The notes under the pieces: model-generated
What the model was told of the DNA's origin: nothing
The model's database searches: none
Seen by the model: the letters and a program-made list of their open reading frames with translations, nothing else
Translations under genes and position numbers: made by a program
In this document: one piece after another, positions 53,475-62,567 of the stretch
Layout of the letters: each line of letters begins with the position of its first letter
Position numbering within the stretch: the first letter of the stretch is position 1
Assembly: GCA_038148375.1 (NCBI GenBank)
Contig: JAYQVH010000001.1
Coordinates: 379,473 to 443,472, forward strand
DNA: 64,000 nucleotides
Source of the DNA: CAWUEX02 sp038148375
GTDB taxonomy: Bacteria; Pseudomonadota; Alphaproteobacteria; Rhodospirillales; Rhodospirillaceae
Reading direction: 5' to 3'

Positions 53475-55052
53475 ATGCCCGCTTCCGCCGTGCGCCGTGC
53501 GCTTCTGTCCGTTTCCGATAAAACCGGCCTCGTCGAGTTCGCGACATTTTTGAATGCAAAGGGCGTGGAGCTGGTGTCCACCGGCGGTACGGCAAAGGCC
53601 ATCGCTGACGCCGGCCTTCCCGTCAAAGAGGTCTCCGACCTCACCGGTTTTCCGGAAATGCTCGACGGCCGGGTGAAGACGCTACACCCCAAAGTTCATG
53701 GTGGTCTGCTCGGTGTGCGCGGCAATACCGAACATGAAAAAACGATGGCGGCGCATGACATCGCGCCAATCGACATGGTGGTGGTCAATCTCTATCCATT
53801 CGAAAACACGGTCGCTGCCGGCGCGGATTTCGAGACCTGCATTGAAAACATCGATATCGGCGGACCGGCGATGATCCGTTCGGCGGCCAAGAATCACGCC
53901 GGGGTGGCGGTCATCGTCGATCCAAACGACTACGGCGAAGTGCAACACGACATGGAGGCCAATGCCGGCGCCGTGTCCGATGACTTGCGCACGGTTCTCG
54001 CCGCGCGCGCCTATGCCCGCACCGCTGCCTACGACAGTGCCATTTCGCAATGGTTCGCCGGACAACTGGGCGACGCCTTCCCGCGCCGGATGTCTGTTGC
54101 CGGAACCAAAAAGCAGGATTTGCGCTACGGTGAGAACCCGCATCAGCAGGCGGCATTATATCTGACCGGCGACGCGCGTCCCGGTGTCGCGACAGCCGAG
54201 CAGGTCCAGGGCAAAGAACTCAGCTACAACAACATCAACGACACGGATGCGGCGTTTGAACTTGTTGCTGAATTCGACCGTCCTGCCATCGCCATTATCA
54301 AACACGCCAATCCCTGCGGCGTCGCCGTGGCTGAGGATTGCCTGAGCGCATATGCCAAGGCTCTGGCCTGCGACCCGGTCTCGGCCTTCGGCGGCATCGT
54401 CGCGCTCAACCGCCCGCTCGACGAGGCATTGGCCGCGAAGATCACCGAGCTTTTCACTGAAGTGGTCATCGCGCCGGATGCAGATGAGGCGGCGCGCAAG
54501 ATTTTCGCCAAGAAAAAGAATCTACGTCTGCTGCTCACCGGCGAGATGCCTGATCCGCGTGCGCCGTCAGCGATGATCAAGCCGGTTGCAGGCGGTTTGC
54601 TGGCGCAAACCAAGGATGTCGGTCATATCACCGCTGACGACCTCAAAGTCGTCACCAAAGTGGCGCCGAGTAACGATCAGATCGCAGATATGCTGTTTGC
54701 GTTTACCGTCGCCAAGCACGTGAAGTCGAACACGATCGTCTATGCCAAGGACGGTGCCACCGTCGGCATCGGCGCCGGACAGATGAGCCGGGTTGATTCC
54801 GCGCGCATCGCGGCCGCCAAGGCCCGGGATGCTGCGGCCGAAGCCGGCGTCGATACGCCCGCCACCGTGGGGTCCGTTGTCGCGTCCGATGCCTTCTTCC
54901 CGTTTACAGATGGCCTCTTGGCCGCGGTTGAAGCCGGGGCAACAGCGGTGATTCAGCCGGGCGGCTCAATCCGCGATGACGACATCATTGCGGCTGCCGA
55001 CGAAAAAGGCTTGGCCATGGTGTTCACCGGCATGCGCCACTTCCGTCACTGA
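53475..55052 (+). CDS. purH: Bifunctional AICAR formyltransferase/IMP cyclohydrolase
   Basis: From the ATG at 53475 (GAGG five bases upstream) the protein has 525 residues. The N-terminal MGS-type cyclohydrolase domain opens ALLSVSDKTGLVEFATFLNA and STGGTAKAI, then the formyltransferase domain has LRYGENPHQQAALYL, IIKHANPCGVAVAEDCLSAY and a C-terminal VASDAFFPFTDGL. It does the last two steps of IMP synthesis. A GTG at 53469 is a close alternative. It sits between two sugar clusters but belongs to purine metabolism. Confidence 0.97.
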   Translation: MPASAVRRALLSVSDKTGLVEFATFLNAKGVELVSTGGTAKAIADAGLPVKEVSDLTGFPEMLDGRVKTLHPKVHGGLLGVRGNTEHEKTMAAHDIAPIDMVVVNLYPFENTVAAGADFETCIENIDIGGPAMIRSAAKNHAGVAVIVDPNDYGEVQHDMEANAGAVSDDLRTVLAARAYARTAAYDSAISQWFAGQLGDAFPRRMSVAGTKKQDLRYGENPHQQAALYLTGDARPGVATAEQVQGKELSYNNINDTDAAFELVAEFDRPAIAIIKHANPCGVAVAEDCLSAYAKALACDPVSAFGGIVALNRPLDEALAAKITELFTEVVIAPDADEAARKIFAKKKNLRLLLTGEMPDPRAPSAMIKPVAGGLLAQTKDVGHITADDLKVVTKVAPSNDQIADMLFAFTVAKHVKSNTIVYAKDGATVGIGAGQMSRVDSARIAAAKARDAAAEAGVDTPATVGSVVASDAFFPFTDGLLAAVEAGATAVIQPGGSIRDDDIIAAADEKGLAMVFTGMRHFRH

Positions 55053-55062
55053 GGCGGGCCGT

Positions 55063-56331
55063 TCAGTCGCGCGGCTCGTCGACCGTCTGGAGCAGGGCGA
55101 GCCCGGCAATCAAGAAAATTAAAATTGTCGCCATGCCGATGCGCTGGCTTGATGCCAGGGCGGTGACCGCTCCGACGACAAACGGTCCGGCGAAGCTGGT
55201 GATCTTGCCCGACACCGCATAGAGCCCGAACATTTCGCCGCGCAACTCTGCCGGTGCCAAGCGCGCCATGAAGGTGCGGCTCGCCGCCTGCACCGGCCCG
55301 AAGAATGTGCTCATGATCAGCCCGGCGATCCAGAATTGTGTCGTGGTCTGCGCGACCAGCACGGCAATCGAAGAAAGGATCAGCGCGACCAAGCTGATGG
55401 TTAATGTGCGCTTCGATCCAAGCTTGTCGTCAATTGATCCGAACACCACCGCGCCGGTTCCCGCGGTCACATTCAACGCGATTCCGAACATGATGATGTC
55501 AGCCAGCTCCATGCCGAACGTTCCCGCAGCGTATATGCCGCCGAAGGCAAACATGGTGTTGACGCCATCAATGTAGATCATGCGGGCGACGAGAAAACGG
55601 AAGCCGTTGGCGTGGCTGCGCGCGTTGCGCAATGTTGCGACCAGCGTCGTGACTCCGCGCCGGACGGCAGATGCCATCGGCAATCCGGTCGGTGGCGCAT
55701 CGGGCGTGAAGGCGAACAGAGGCCAGGCGAACACCACGATCCATCCGGCCGTCAGCAGCATGGTCGCGCGCACGTGTTCGGCGGCGGATGACTCCAGTCC
55801 AAACGGTGGCGGGTCGGCCTGTACGAACACCGTCAGTGCAATCACTAGGCAGATCAAACCACCGGCATAGCCGAACCCCCAAGCCTGGCCCGACAAACGT
55901 CCCATGCGTTCCTGGCTCACCAGATCCGGCAGCATGGCGTTGTAAAACACCAGCCCGACCTCAAAGCCGACCGTACCGAACACCGCGGCCGTTAACGCGA
56001 GGGGTATCGACTGAGCGCCGGGTGTCGCGAACCACAGGGCCGCCGTCGCGGCAACGCATATCAGAGTGAACAGCGCCATCCAGGGCTTGCGCCGGCCGGT
56101 GTGGTCGGCGATGGCGCCGGTGACGGGACTGGTCAATGCAATCAGGAGCCCCGCGATACCCATCGCCGTGCCCCACAGGGCGGTGCCTGTTTCCGCATCG
56201 GGTGCAATGGCCTGAGTGAAGTACGCGGAGAAAACGAAGGTGGAGACCACGGTGGGAAACCCCGAGTTGGCGAAGTCGAACAAGGCCCAGCTGAACCGCG
56301 CCCGGCTGCCGGGGTCGGCGGCGATGGTCAT
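55063..56331 (-). CDS. MFS transporter of the UMF1 (Atg22-like) family
   Basis: The 422-residue protein has 12 membrane helices and the UMF1-type N-terminus RFSWALFDFANSGFPTVVST, the same WALFDWANS signature as yeast Atg22-like permeases, and the MFS loop GAIADHTGRRKPWM after helix 2. Bacterial relatives are of unknown substrate. Its ATG overlaps the stop of the Gfo/Idh gene by four bases, placing it as the last gene of a leftward operon with DegT and Gfo/Idh, so it might export or import the corresponding sugar or related metabolite. Confidence 0.83.
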   Translation of the reverse strand: MTIAADPGSRARFSWALFDFANSGFPTVVSTFVFSAYFTQAIAPDAETGTALWGTAMGIAGLLIALTSPVTGAIADHTGRRKPWMALFTLICVAATAALWFATPGAQSIPLALTAAVFGTVGFEVGLVFYNAMLPDLVSQERMGRLSGQAWGFGYAGGLICLVIALTVFVQADPPPFGLESSAAEHVRATMLLTAGWIVVFAWPLFAFTPDAPPTGLPMASAVRRGVTTLVATLRNARSHANGFRFLVARMIYIDGVNTMFAFGGIYAAGTFGMELADIIMFGIALNVTAGTGAVVFGSIDDKLGSKRTLTISLVALILSSIAVLVAQTTTQFWIAGLIMSTFFGPVQAASRTFMARLAPAELRGEMFGLYAVSGKITSFAGPFVVGAVTALASSQRIGMATILIFLIAGLALLQTVDEPRD

Positions 56332-57266
56332 GTGGAAACGCCGGCCGCGTCGCGTATGGCCTGGGCGAGCGTCAACGCGTGAGTTGCCGCTGTGGCGTCG
56401 GCAACATCAGACGTGTCGCCGCGCACAGCTGAAACGAAAGCGGCGAGCTGGGCCCGTAACGCATCGGCTGTGGTGACGGAGATGTCGCGCTGACCGTCAC
56501 CGGAGGATTCGGTTACACGTCGCGACGTAAAGTCGACGGAGTAGGTATGAGAGTTGGTTTCGATCACAAGGTCTCGGCGCGGCGACACGGTCTCGCGGCT
56601 GACACTCAAGGACGCCTCAGCGCCGTCTGGGAAAACCAGTGTCACCGCAGCATTGTGAAAGTCCGCACTGCTCTGAATACTGATCTCGGGTTTGCGATGG
56701 GTGTCGTCCCGCAGGTTCATGAACCACAGCAGGTCGAGATCGTGAATCATCAAATCGAGCACGGCGTCGCTATCGTAAATTCGATCCCGTGCCGGATTGA
56801 GGCGCCGCGCTGTGACGCGTTTTAGCGTGTGTCCGCCGGCAAGGAGGTCGCGCAGTGCCGTAATGGCAGGATTGAAGCGCTCAATATGACCGATTCTGAG
56901 CGGCGTTCCGCGCGCCTTTGCGGCGGTCTCCAGGCGCTGAGCATCGCCTAGGGTCAAGGCAATCGGTTTTTCGATAAGGCAAGCGATGCCGGTTTCCAGC
57001 AGCGGCAAGGCGACGTCCGCGTGCGCCGGTGTCGGCACGGCGATGACGGCGATATCGATGTTCTCTGCCAGTGTGTGAAGACCGCCGGTTGCGGCGCATC
57101 CGAATTCTGCCGCGACCGATCCTGCAATGCGCGTATCCGAATCGCACACCGCGACTAAATCGATGTCTGGCGAGTCCGCACAGGCGCGGACATGATGCCG
57201 GCCCATCCGCCCGAGGCCTATTACAGCTGCTCGCAGGCGTGGACGCTCCGTCACGGCTGCGCGCAC
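56328..57266 (-). CDS. Gfo/Idh/MocA-family oxidoreductase, WbpB-like
   Basis: The 312-residue protein starts LRAAVIGLGRMGRHHVRACA, with NAD(P) binding at residues 17-22, and has CLIEKPIAL (Glu99-Lys100-Pro101, the conserved EKP) and LMIHDLDLLWF, where the His-Asp of the active site is placed. It is directly next to a WbpE-like aminotransferase, as WbpB is in Pseudomonas, so it may oxidise a UDP-N-acetylhexosaminuronate at C3. Start is a GTG; an in-frame GTG four codons on is an alternative. Substrate is unproven. Confidence 0.78.
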   Translation of the reverse strand: MRAAVTERPRLRAAVIGLGRMGRHHVRACADSPDIDLVAVCDSDTRIAGSVAAEFGCAATGGLHTLAENIDIAVIAVPTPAHADVALPLLETGIACLIEKPIALTLGDAQRLETAAKARGTPLRIGHIERFNPAITALRDLLAGGHTLKRVTARRLNPARDRIYDSDAVLDLMIHDLDLLWFMNLRDDTHRKPEISIQSSADFHNAAVTLVFPDGAEASLSVSRETVSPRRDLVIETNSHTYSVDFTSRRVTESSGDGQRDISVTTADALRAQLAAFVSAVRGDTSDVADATAATHALTLAQAIRDAAGVST

Positions 57267-57269
57267 ATC

Positions 57270-58403
57270 CTAGACCAAAGCCGCCCGTACGGCGGCGATG
57301 ATGCGGTCCTGGGCGTCGGCGTCCAGGTAAGGATGCATCGGCAGGCTAATGACGCTGCGCGCCAACGCCTCAGTCACGGGCAGGCCGTTGCCGGCGCGCG
57401 GAAAGTCGCGGTACGGCGCGTGTGCATGCAGCGGGTTTGGATAAAACATCGCGGTCGGAATGCCTTGCTCCGCTAGTGCGCCGGCGATGTCATCGCGACG
57501 CTCCGACACGACCGTATATTGCGCCCAAACCGATGTGGCACCATCGATCAGAACGGGAGTCTGTACGACATCGTCCAGGTGTTCCGAATACCGCTGCGCT
57601 ATTACATTCCGGCGCGCGATTTCATCGTCGAAAATTTTGAGTTTTGCCAGCAGCACCGCTGCCTGAATGGAATCAAAGCGCGCGGTCAGGCCCAGACATG
57701 TCACGCCGCCGGCGCCGCCGTTGCCGTGCACACGGATGGATTTCATCCTCTCGTAAAGCGCGGTGTCGGACGTCAAGATCGCGCCGCCATCGCCATAACA
57801 GCCGAGCGGTTTCGAAGGATAAAAACTGGTCCCCGCAACGCGGCCGATCGCGCCTAGGGCCGTGCCATTGTGGGTTGCGCCAAAGCTTTGGGCCGCATCG
57901 TCCAGGATCCACAATCCGTGCTCATCGGCGATGGGAACAATCGCCGCGTAGTCGGCCGGCTGGCCGAACAGATCGACAGTCATCACCGCTCGCGGCGTTA
58001 AGCCGGCCTGCATTGCCGTTTTGATACCCGCGCAGAGGCTCTCCGGATCCATGTTGAATGTGCGTGCGTCGACGTCGACAAATACCGGTGTCGCGCCGCG
58101 CAGAGCAATCACTTCAGCAGACGACGTAAATGTAAAAGACGGGACGAGGACAGCGTCTCCTGGACCGACTTCTGCGGCCATCAGCGGCAGGGTCAGGGCA
58201 TCGGTGCCGCTTGCGCAGGTTAGGGAGTGGGCAACACCCGCACGCCCTGCAAGAAGGTCTTCCACCTCACCGACTTCGGGGCCCATGATGAAGGCGCCGT
58301 GTTCGAGCACCCGGGCGATGCCGGCGTCGATCTCGTCCGCTATTCGGGCTCGCTGCGCCTGGAGGTCAATGAACGGCAGCGGCGAAGACACAGCATCGCG
58401 CAT
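57270..58403 (-). CDS. DegT/DnrJ/EryC1-family sugar aminotransferase, WbpE-like
   Basis: The 377-residue protein opens PFIDLQAQRARIADEIDAGI, has the PLP lysine Lys198 in SFYPSKPLGCYGDGG, SLTCASGTDALTLPLMAAEV, and VDVDARTFNMDPESL. Motif by motif it follows WbpE of Pseudomonas aeruginosa, which aminates UDP-3-keto-GlcNAcA at C3. The Gfo/Idh gene starts four bases after its stop, so the pair can jointly make a 3-amino-hexuronic acid. It heads a leftward operon with Gfo/Idh and the UMF1 transporter. Confidence 0.86.
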   Translation of the reverse strand: MRDAVSSPLPFIDLQAQRARIADEIDAGIARVLEHGAFIMGPEVGEVEDLLAGRAGVAHSLTCASGTDALTLPLMAAEVGPGDAVLVPSFTFTSSAEVIALRGATPVFVDVDARTFNMDPESLCAGIKTAMQAGLTPRAVMTVDLFGQPADYAAIVPIADEHGLWILDDAAQSFGATHNGTALGAIGRVAGTSFYPSKPLGCYGDGGAILTSDTALYERMKSIRVHGNGGAGGVTCLGLTARFDSIQAAVLLAKLKIFDDEIARRNVIAQRYSEHLDDVVQTPVLIDGATSVWAQYTVVSERRDDIAGALAEQGIPTAMFYPNPLHAHAPYRDFPRAGNGLPVTEALARSVISLPMHPYLDADAQDRIIAAVRAALV

Positions 58404-58441
58404 AGGACAGAAGCGGCCCCTTCAGTGGAGGACAAAACCGG

Positions 58442-58459
58442 CCCAAAGGGCGGTTTGGG
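58442..58459 (+). repeat. Inverted repeat in the divergent DegT/ABC intergenic region
   Basis: CCCAAA (58442-58447), loop GGGCGG, TTTGGG (58454-58459) gives a 6-base-pair stem within the 187-base divergent gap. It may be an operator or hairpin. No regulator is assigned. Confidence 0.3.
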
Positions 58460-58590
58460 TCGAAGAGCGCCAACCTACATCCTTCGCCGCAGGTCTGTAA
58501 ATGCAAGCCTTTGCAGGCGGTTAAGCCGTCCTGCCCTGGACAATACGCAGTTTCGCCCGTTTACTGCCCAAAGCCCAACACCCGAGACCT

Positions 58591-60360
58591 ATGTCTGATA
58601 TTACCCCGCCAACCCGCAGCCTACCGTTGATCCGCCGTCTCGTGCGCGAGGGTGTCGCGCCCTACGGCGGCCGTATCGCGCTGGCCATTGTGTGTATGAT
58701 CGCGGTTGCGGCAACGACGGCGGCACTGGCCTGGCTGATGGATCCGGTCGTCAATGAGGTTTTTGTCGAGCAACGCGCCGATTTGCTGTGGCCGGTCGGC
58801 GGCGCGGTGTTCGCGGCCTTCGCCGTCAAAGGCTTCGCTACCTATGCCCAAGCCGTACTGATGAACGGTGTCGGTCAGAACGTGCTGATGGATATGCAGA
58901 ACCGCCTGTTCCGGCATCTCATGACGCAGGATCTGGCGTTCTTTCAAGCCCAGTCGACCGGCAGCCTGATGTCCCGCTTCACCACCGATATCGGGATGAT
59001 GCGCCGGGCCGTGTCCAACGCCCTGACCGGTCTCGGCAAAGACAGCCTGTCGGTCGTTTTTCTCGTCGGTGTGATGTTCTATCAGGACTGGCTGCTCGCC
59101 GCCGTTGCTTTCGTTGTTTTTCCCGCCACGGTCATTCCAATCACTGCGCTTGGCCGCCGCCTCAGGCATGTCACCGCCGATACGCAGGCGGAAACCGGCG
59201 GGTTCATGACCTTGCTGCAGCAAACTTTCACCGGCATGCGCCTGATCAAGTCCTACCGCATGGAAGACTACGAAACGGCGCGCGCCGAACGCATGACCGG
59301 CGATATCCGGGATCTTGTCGTTCGCGCCGAGCGGGTTAAGGCGATGGCCAGCCCGCTGATGGAAACCATCGGCGGCCTTGCCGTAACGATCGTGATTATT
59401 TACGGCGGCTGGCGGGTCATAGACGGCACCACGACACCGGGTGCGTTCTTCTCTTTTATCACCGCCTTGCTGATGGCCTACCGGCCAATGAAGGCGCTCG
59501 CCAATCTGAATGCCCAACTCCAGGAGGGCCTGGCCGGCGCGGAGAGGCTTTTCGCCGTTCTCGATACGCAGTCGGCGCTGACGGATGCGCCCGATGCCCA
59601 GCCACTCAAAGTCACTGCCGGTGAAGTCCGGCTCGCCGACGTTGTGTTTGCCTATGGCGAAGACAAGGCTGCACTCTCAAACCTGAGTCTCGTTGCCCCT
59701 GGCGGCAAGACCACCGCACTGGTCGGCCCGTCAGGTGCCGGTAAGACGACGATTTTGAATCTCATAGCGCGGTTTTTCGATCCCGACGCCGGACGTGTGA
59801 CGGTCGATGGTCAAGACGTTTCCAGAGTCACGCTGTCTTCTTTGCGCGATGCCGTCGCGCTGGTGACCCAGGACGTTGTGTTATTTGACGATACGGTACG
59901 TGCCAATATCGCGTTTGGCCGTCCCGGTGCGGGCGAAGCTGCAATCCGTGCTGCAGCAACGGCCGCTGGCGCGATCGACTTCATCGCGGAATTGCCGCAC
60001 GGCTTCGACACAGTGGTGGGTGAACGCGGTGAAACCTTGTCCGGCGGTCAGCGCCAGCGCATCGCTATCGCGCGCGCCGTTCTCAAGGATGCGCCGATCC
60101 TCTTGCTCGATGAAGCGACCAGCGCGCTGGATGCGGAAACGGAACGCCATGTGCAGGCCGCGATGGATGCTCTGCGTCGGGACCGCACAACTGTCGTGAT
60201 CGCGCACCGTCTCGCAACCGTTCAGCACGCCGACATCATTCATGTTGTCGTCGACGGCTGCATCGTCGAAAGCGGCACACACAGCGATCTCATCGGTCGC
60301 GGGGAAACCTATGCGCGCTTATATGCCCTGCAATTTGAGACGCAGGCGGTGTCCGGCTAA
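58591..60360 (+). CDS. MsbA-like ABC exporter (fused membrane and ATPase domains)
   Basis: The 589-residue protein has six N-terminal helices and an ATPase with GPSGAGKTTILNLIARFFDP (Walker A, about 379), LSGGQRQRIAIARA (about 483) and LLLDEATSALDAETE (Walker B). SLMSRFTTDIGMMRRAVSNA and the EKLTRLM-like intracellular loops match the MsbA/lipid A flippase type. In this glycan context it may export lipid A or a glycolipid or polysaccharide; no lpxK neighbour is present, so MsbA itself is not certain. Its stop overlaps the end of the opposing SPINDLY gene by four bases. Confidence 0.83.
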   Translation: MSDITPPTRSLPLIRRLVREGVAPYGGRIALAIVCMIAVAATTAALAWLMDPVVNEVFVEQRADLLWPVGGAVFAAFAVKGFATYAQAVLMNGVGQNVLMDMQNRLFRHLMTQDLAFFQAQSTGSLMSRFTTDIGMMRRAVSNALTGLGKDSLSVVFLVGVMFYQDWLLAAVAFVVFPATVIPITALGRRLRHVTADTQAETGGFMTLLQQTFTGMRLIKSYRMEDYETARAERMTGDIRDLVVRAERVKAMASPLMETIGGLAVTIVIIYGGWRVIDGTTTPGAFFSFITALLMAYRPMKALANLNAQLQEGLAGAERLFAVLDTQSALTDAPDAQPLKVTAGEVRLADVVFAYGEDKAALSNLSLVAPGGKTTALVGPSGAGKTTILNLIARFFDPDAGRVTVDGQDVSRVTLSSLRDAVALVTQDVVLFDDTVRANIAFGRPGAGEAAIRAAATAAGAIDFIAELPHGFDTVVGERGETLSGGQRQRIAIARAVLKDAPILLLDEATSALDAETERHVQAAMDALRRDRTTVVIAHRLATVQHADIIHVVVDGCIVESGTHSDLIGRGETYARLYALQFETQAVSG

Positions 60361-62492
60361 CGCGCCGTGTCGATCAGATGTTCGAACACGTCCGATATTT
60401 CGTCGATCGCGCTGGTGTCGTTGAACAAACCAGGTGCGTTCGCAGCGATATCCGATCGGACGCGCTCGGAGAACGCTCTGTCGTGCACCAACCTGACTGC
60501 GGTTTCGACATAGGCGTCAGCGCTGTCGACAACACAATCCATCACACCCATCTTCTTGTAAAAGGCCAGTGTATGGCGCCCGCGCATAAATTCACCCGGC
60601 CAGTGCACCACGGGCGTGCCGACGAACAGACTTTCGAAGCTGGTCTTCCCGCCCGCCCAATGGGGAATGTCGAGCAGAACGTCCGCACATTTCAGAAGGG
60701 CGATGAAATCGGCGCTGGGCGCGCGCGGCAGCACGTTCACCCTCTTCATGTCCGCGCCCACCGTTTGTGTCAGGCGCGTTAAAAACATGTCGTCCGACGC
60801 CGACTGAATTGACAGGAAATACAGCTGCCCTCGCGGGTCCGCTTCAACGAGCTTCTTAAACAGCACGTCGCAGTCCGGGTGAATTTTGAACAGGCTTTGT
60901 GCACACAGATATGCGGGCGCGTCCGTTGCCATGCCAAACGACGCTTTGTCGCGCGCTGGATCCGGGACTGGCGGTGGTGCCATCTCGACCGATAGGCCCG
61001 ACAGCCGAATCAGCCGTTCGCTGTAATGGGCGTCGGCACCTTCCGGTTCCATGTCCGCGACCGAAAGAAATGCGTCCATATTGGGAATGCCGCTGGTCAC
61101 CGGATGTCCCCAGCCCATCACCTGCACGGGCGCCGACCGCGCAAAGGCGAGGAAGTAAACCAGATCCTCCATGCCGATCTCCGGAAAGAAGATCAGATCC
61201 GCTTGTATGCCGAAAACCATCTCGCGCGCTCGGAACAAATCGTCCGGAAGATCAATGACGCGGTCTGCTTCGCTGGCAATCGCGGTTGCGAACCGGTCTG
61301 CCAACGGCAGGATGGGCGCCCGCAAGAGAACGACTTCGAAGCGATCGCGGTCCAGATGTTGAACGAGTCCACGATTGAGATGTCCGACAGTGTGGTTGCG
61401 CAGAAAACTCGACAGGATGCCAATCCGCTTCTTCCCGCTACGTGGTGGCGCACCCACGTGCGGCGCGGCGGCTGCGAGATTCGGGCAACACGCCAGATAA
61501 TGCTGGGCAATGCGCTGTTGAAGATCTCGATCGTCGCGCCCCTGATAGGCCAGATAGAAGTTGGTGAAACCGCCCGACAAGTAAGGGTCTTCAATTGGTT
61601 CAGGTATTAAAACGCTCAGGGAGTCTGCGATCCGGGTGCGCGCGTCATCGATCTCTGAGACCGAGTTGCTGATGACAGGAAGAACAAGCGCTTCCCTGAG
61701 TTTTAGCAGTGAGCGGAATTCCTCATCGATGTCGAGTCCGGCAACTTTACTGTAAAGAGCCTTGGCTTCGGACGTGCGCCCGCTTTTCTCTTCTACCTCG
61801 CCGAGAAAATACAATGCCTTCGGATCGTCCGGGTGCATATCTAGGTAGGTGGTCAAATGCGCACGGGCCAAATCGAGCTTGCGCGCGCTCAGATACGCCT
61901 GCCCAAGCGCCAAGTACGCGAATGGATTTTCAGGCTCTACAGCGATAGCCTTTTCGCCGGACCGAATGGCCATGTGCGGTTGACCTAGCGCGAGACGTGC
62001 CTCTGTCAGCAACCGCAGTGTTTCCGAATGTCCCGGCCGTACCTGGTCGGCCTGAGTCAGCCAGCGCTCCCCTTCGGCGACGTTGCCGAGTGTCATGTTC
62101 AGCCGTCCGCAGTTCATCGCGGCGGCGGCATTTTCGGGCTCTACTTCGCACACGCGTTGAAAGCATGCGATGGCATCGGCGGTCCGCCCGAGCCGTCCAA
62201 GAACGGCGCCGAGATTGTTCAAGACTCGCACATCATGAGGATCGAATTTGCGGGCCTCGATAAGATGATGCGCCGCCATGCCTGTCTCGTCGGCAGTGTA
62301 ATAAAACGTGCCGAGCTTTAAGTGCGCCTCAGCCGACTCAGGGTCTATCCGGCAAGCTTCGTTATAGAAGTGCAGCGCCTTACCGAATTCCTTTCGTGCC
62401 ACCAGTAGCTGCGCTTGATTGAGGCATGCAGCGACCTGGCCCTGAACCGGGTCGGTATCCTTCAGCTGATTAAATTGTTCGGTCGTTGTCAT
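60357..62492 (-). CDS. TPR-containing SPINDLY/OGT-type glycosyltransferase, copy 2
   Basis: The 711-residue protein has about seven TPR units in the first 250 residues (YNEACRIDPESAEAHLKLGT, VLNNLGAVLGRLGRTADAIA and similar) and a GT41-type region: KKRIGILSSFLRNHTVGHLN, SAPVQVMGWGHPVTSGIPNM, CADVLLDIPHWAGGKTSFES and LFVGTPVVHWPGEFMRGRHT. It is a predicted O-glycosyltransferase using a UDP-sugar, with acceptor selection by the TPRs. It differs from copy 1 in the long TPR part. It is convergent with the ABC exporter and divergent from copy 3 by 75 bases. Confidence 0.85.
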   Translation of the reverse strand: MTTTEQFNQLKDTDPVQGQVAACLNQAQLLVARKEFGKALHFYNEACRIDPESAEAHLKLGTFYYTADETGMAAHHLIEARKFDPHDVRVLNNLGAVLGRLGRTADAIACFQRVCEVEPENAAAAMNCGRLNMTLGNVAEGERWLTQADQVRPGHSETLRLLTEARLALGQPHMAIRSGEKAIAVEPENPFAYLALGQAYLSARKLDLARAHLTTYLDMHPDDPKALYFLGEVEEKSGRTSEAKALYSKVAGLDIDEEFRSLLKLREALVLPVISNSVSEIDDARTRIADSLSVLIPEPIEDPYLSGGFTNFYLAYQGRDDRDLQQRIAQHYLACCPNLAAAAPHVGAPPRSGKKRIGILSSFLRNHTVGHLNRGLVQHLDRDRFEVVLLRAPILPLADRFATAIASEADRVIDLPDDLFRAREMVFGIQADLIFFPEIGMEDLVYFLAFARSAPVQVMGWGHPVTSGIPNMDAFLSVADMEPEGADAHYSERLIRLSGLSVEMAPPPVPDPARDKASFGMATDAPAYLCAQSLFKIHPDCDVLFKKLVEADPRGQLYFLSIQSASDDMFLTRLTQTVGADMKRVNVLPRAPSADFIALLKCADVLLDIPHWAGGKTSFESLFVGTPVVHWPGEFMRGRHTLAFYKKMGVMDCVVDSADAYVETAVRLVHDRAFSERVRSDIAANAPGLFNDTSAIDEISDVFEHLIDTAR

Positions 62493-62567
62493 AACGTAAT
62501 GCGCTTAAGGCGTGCCGCAGGGCCGGCGCTTTAATTCCGTTGCTGCAAAGACGAAACTCTATAGGCT

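Noticed and set aside
52186..53595. Open frame of 469 codons on the minus strand across the WbpM-like gene
   Set aside because: It is antisense to a gene with clear membrane and SDR motifs, and its translation (many Arg, Gly, His) shows no recognisable domain; high GC produces long antisense frames.
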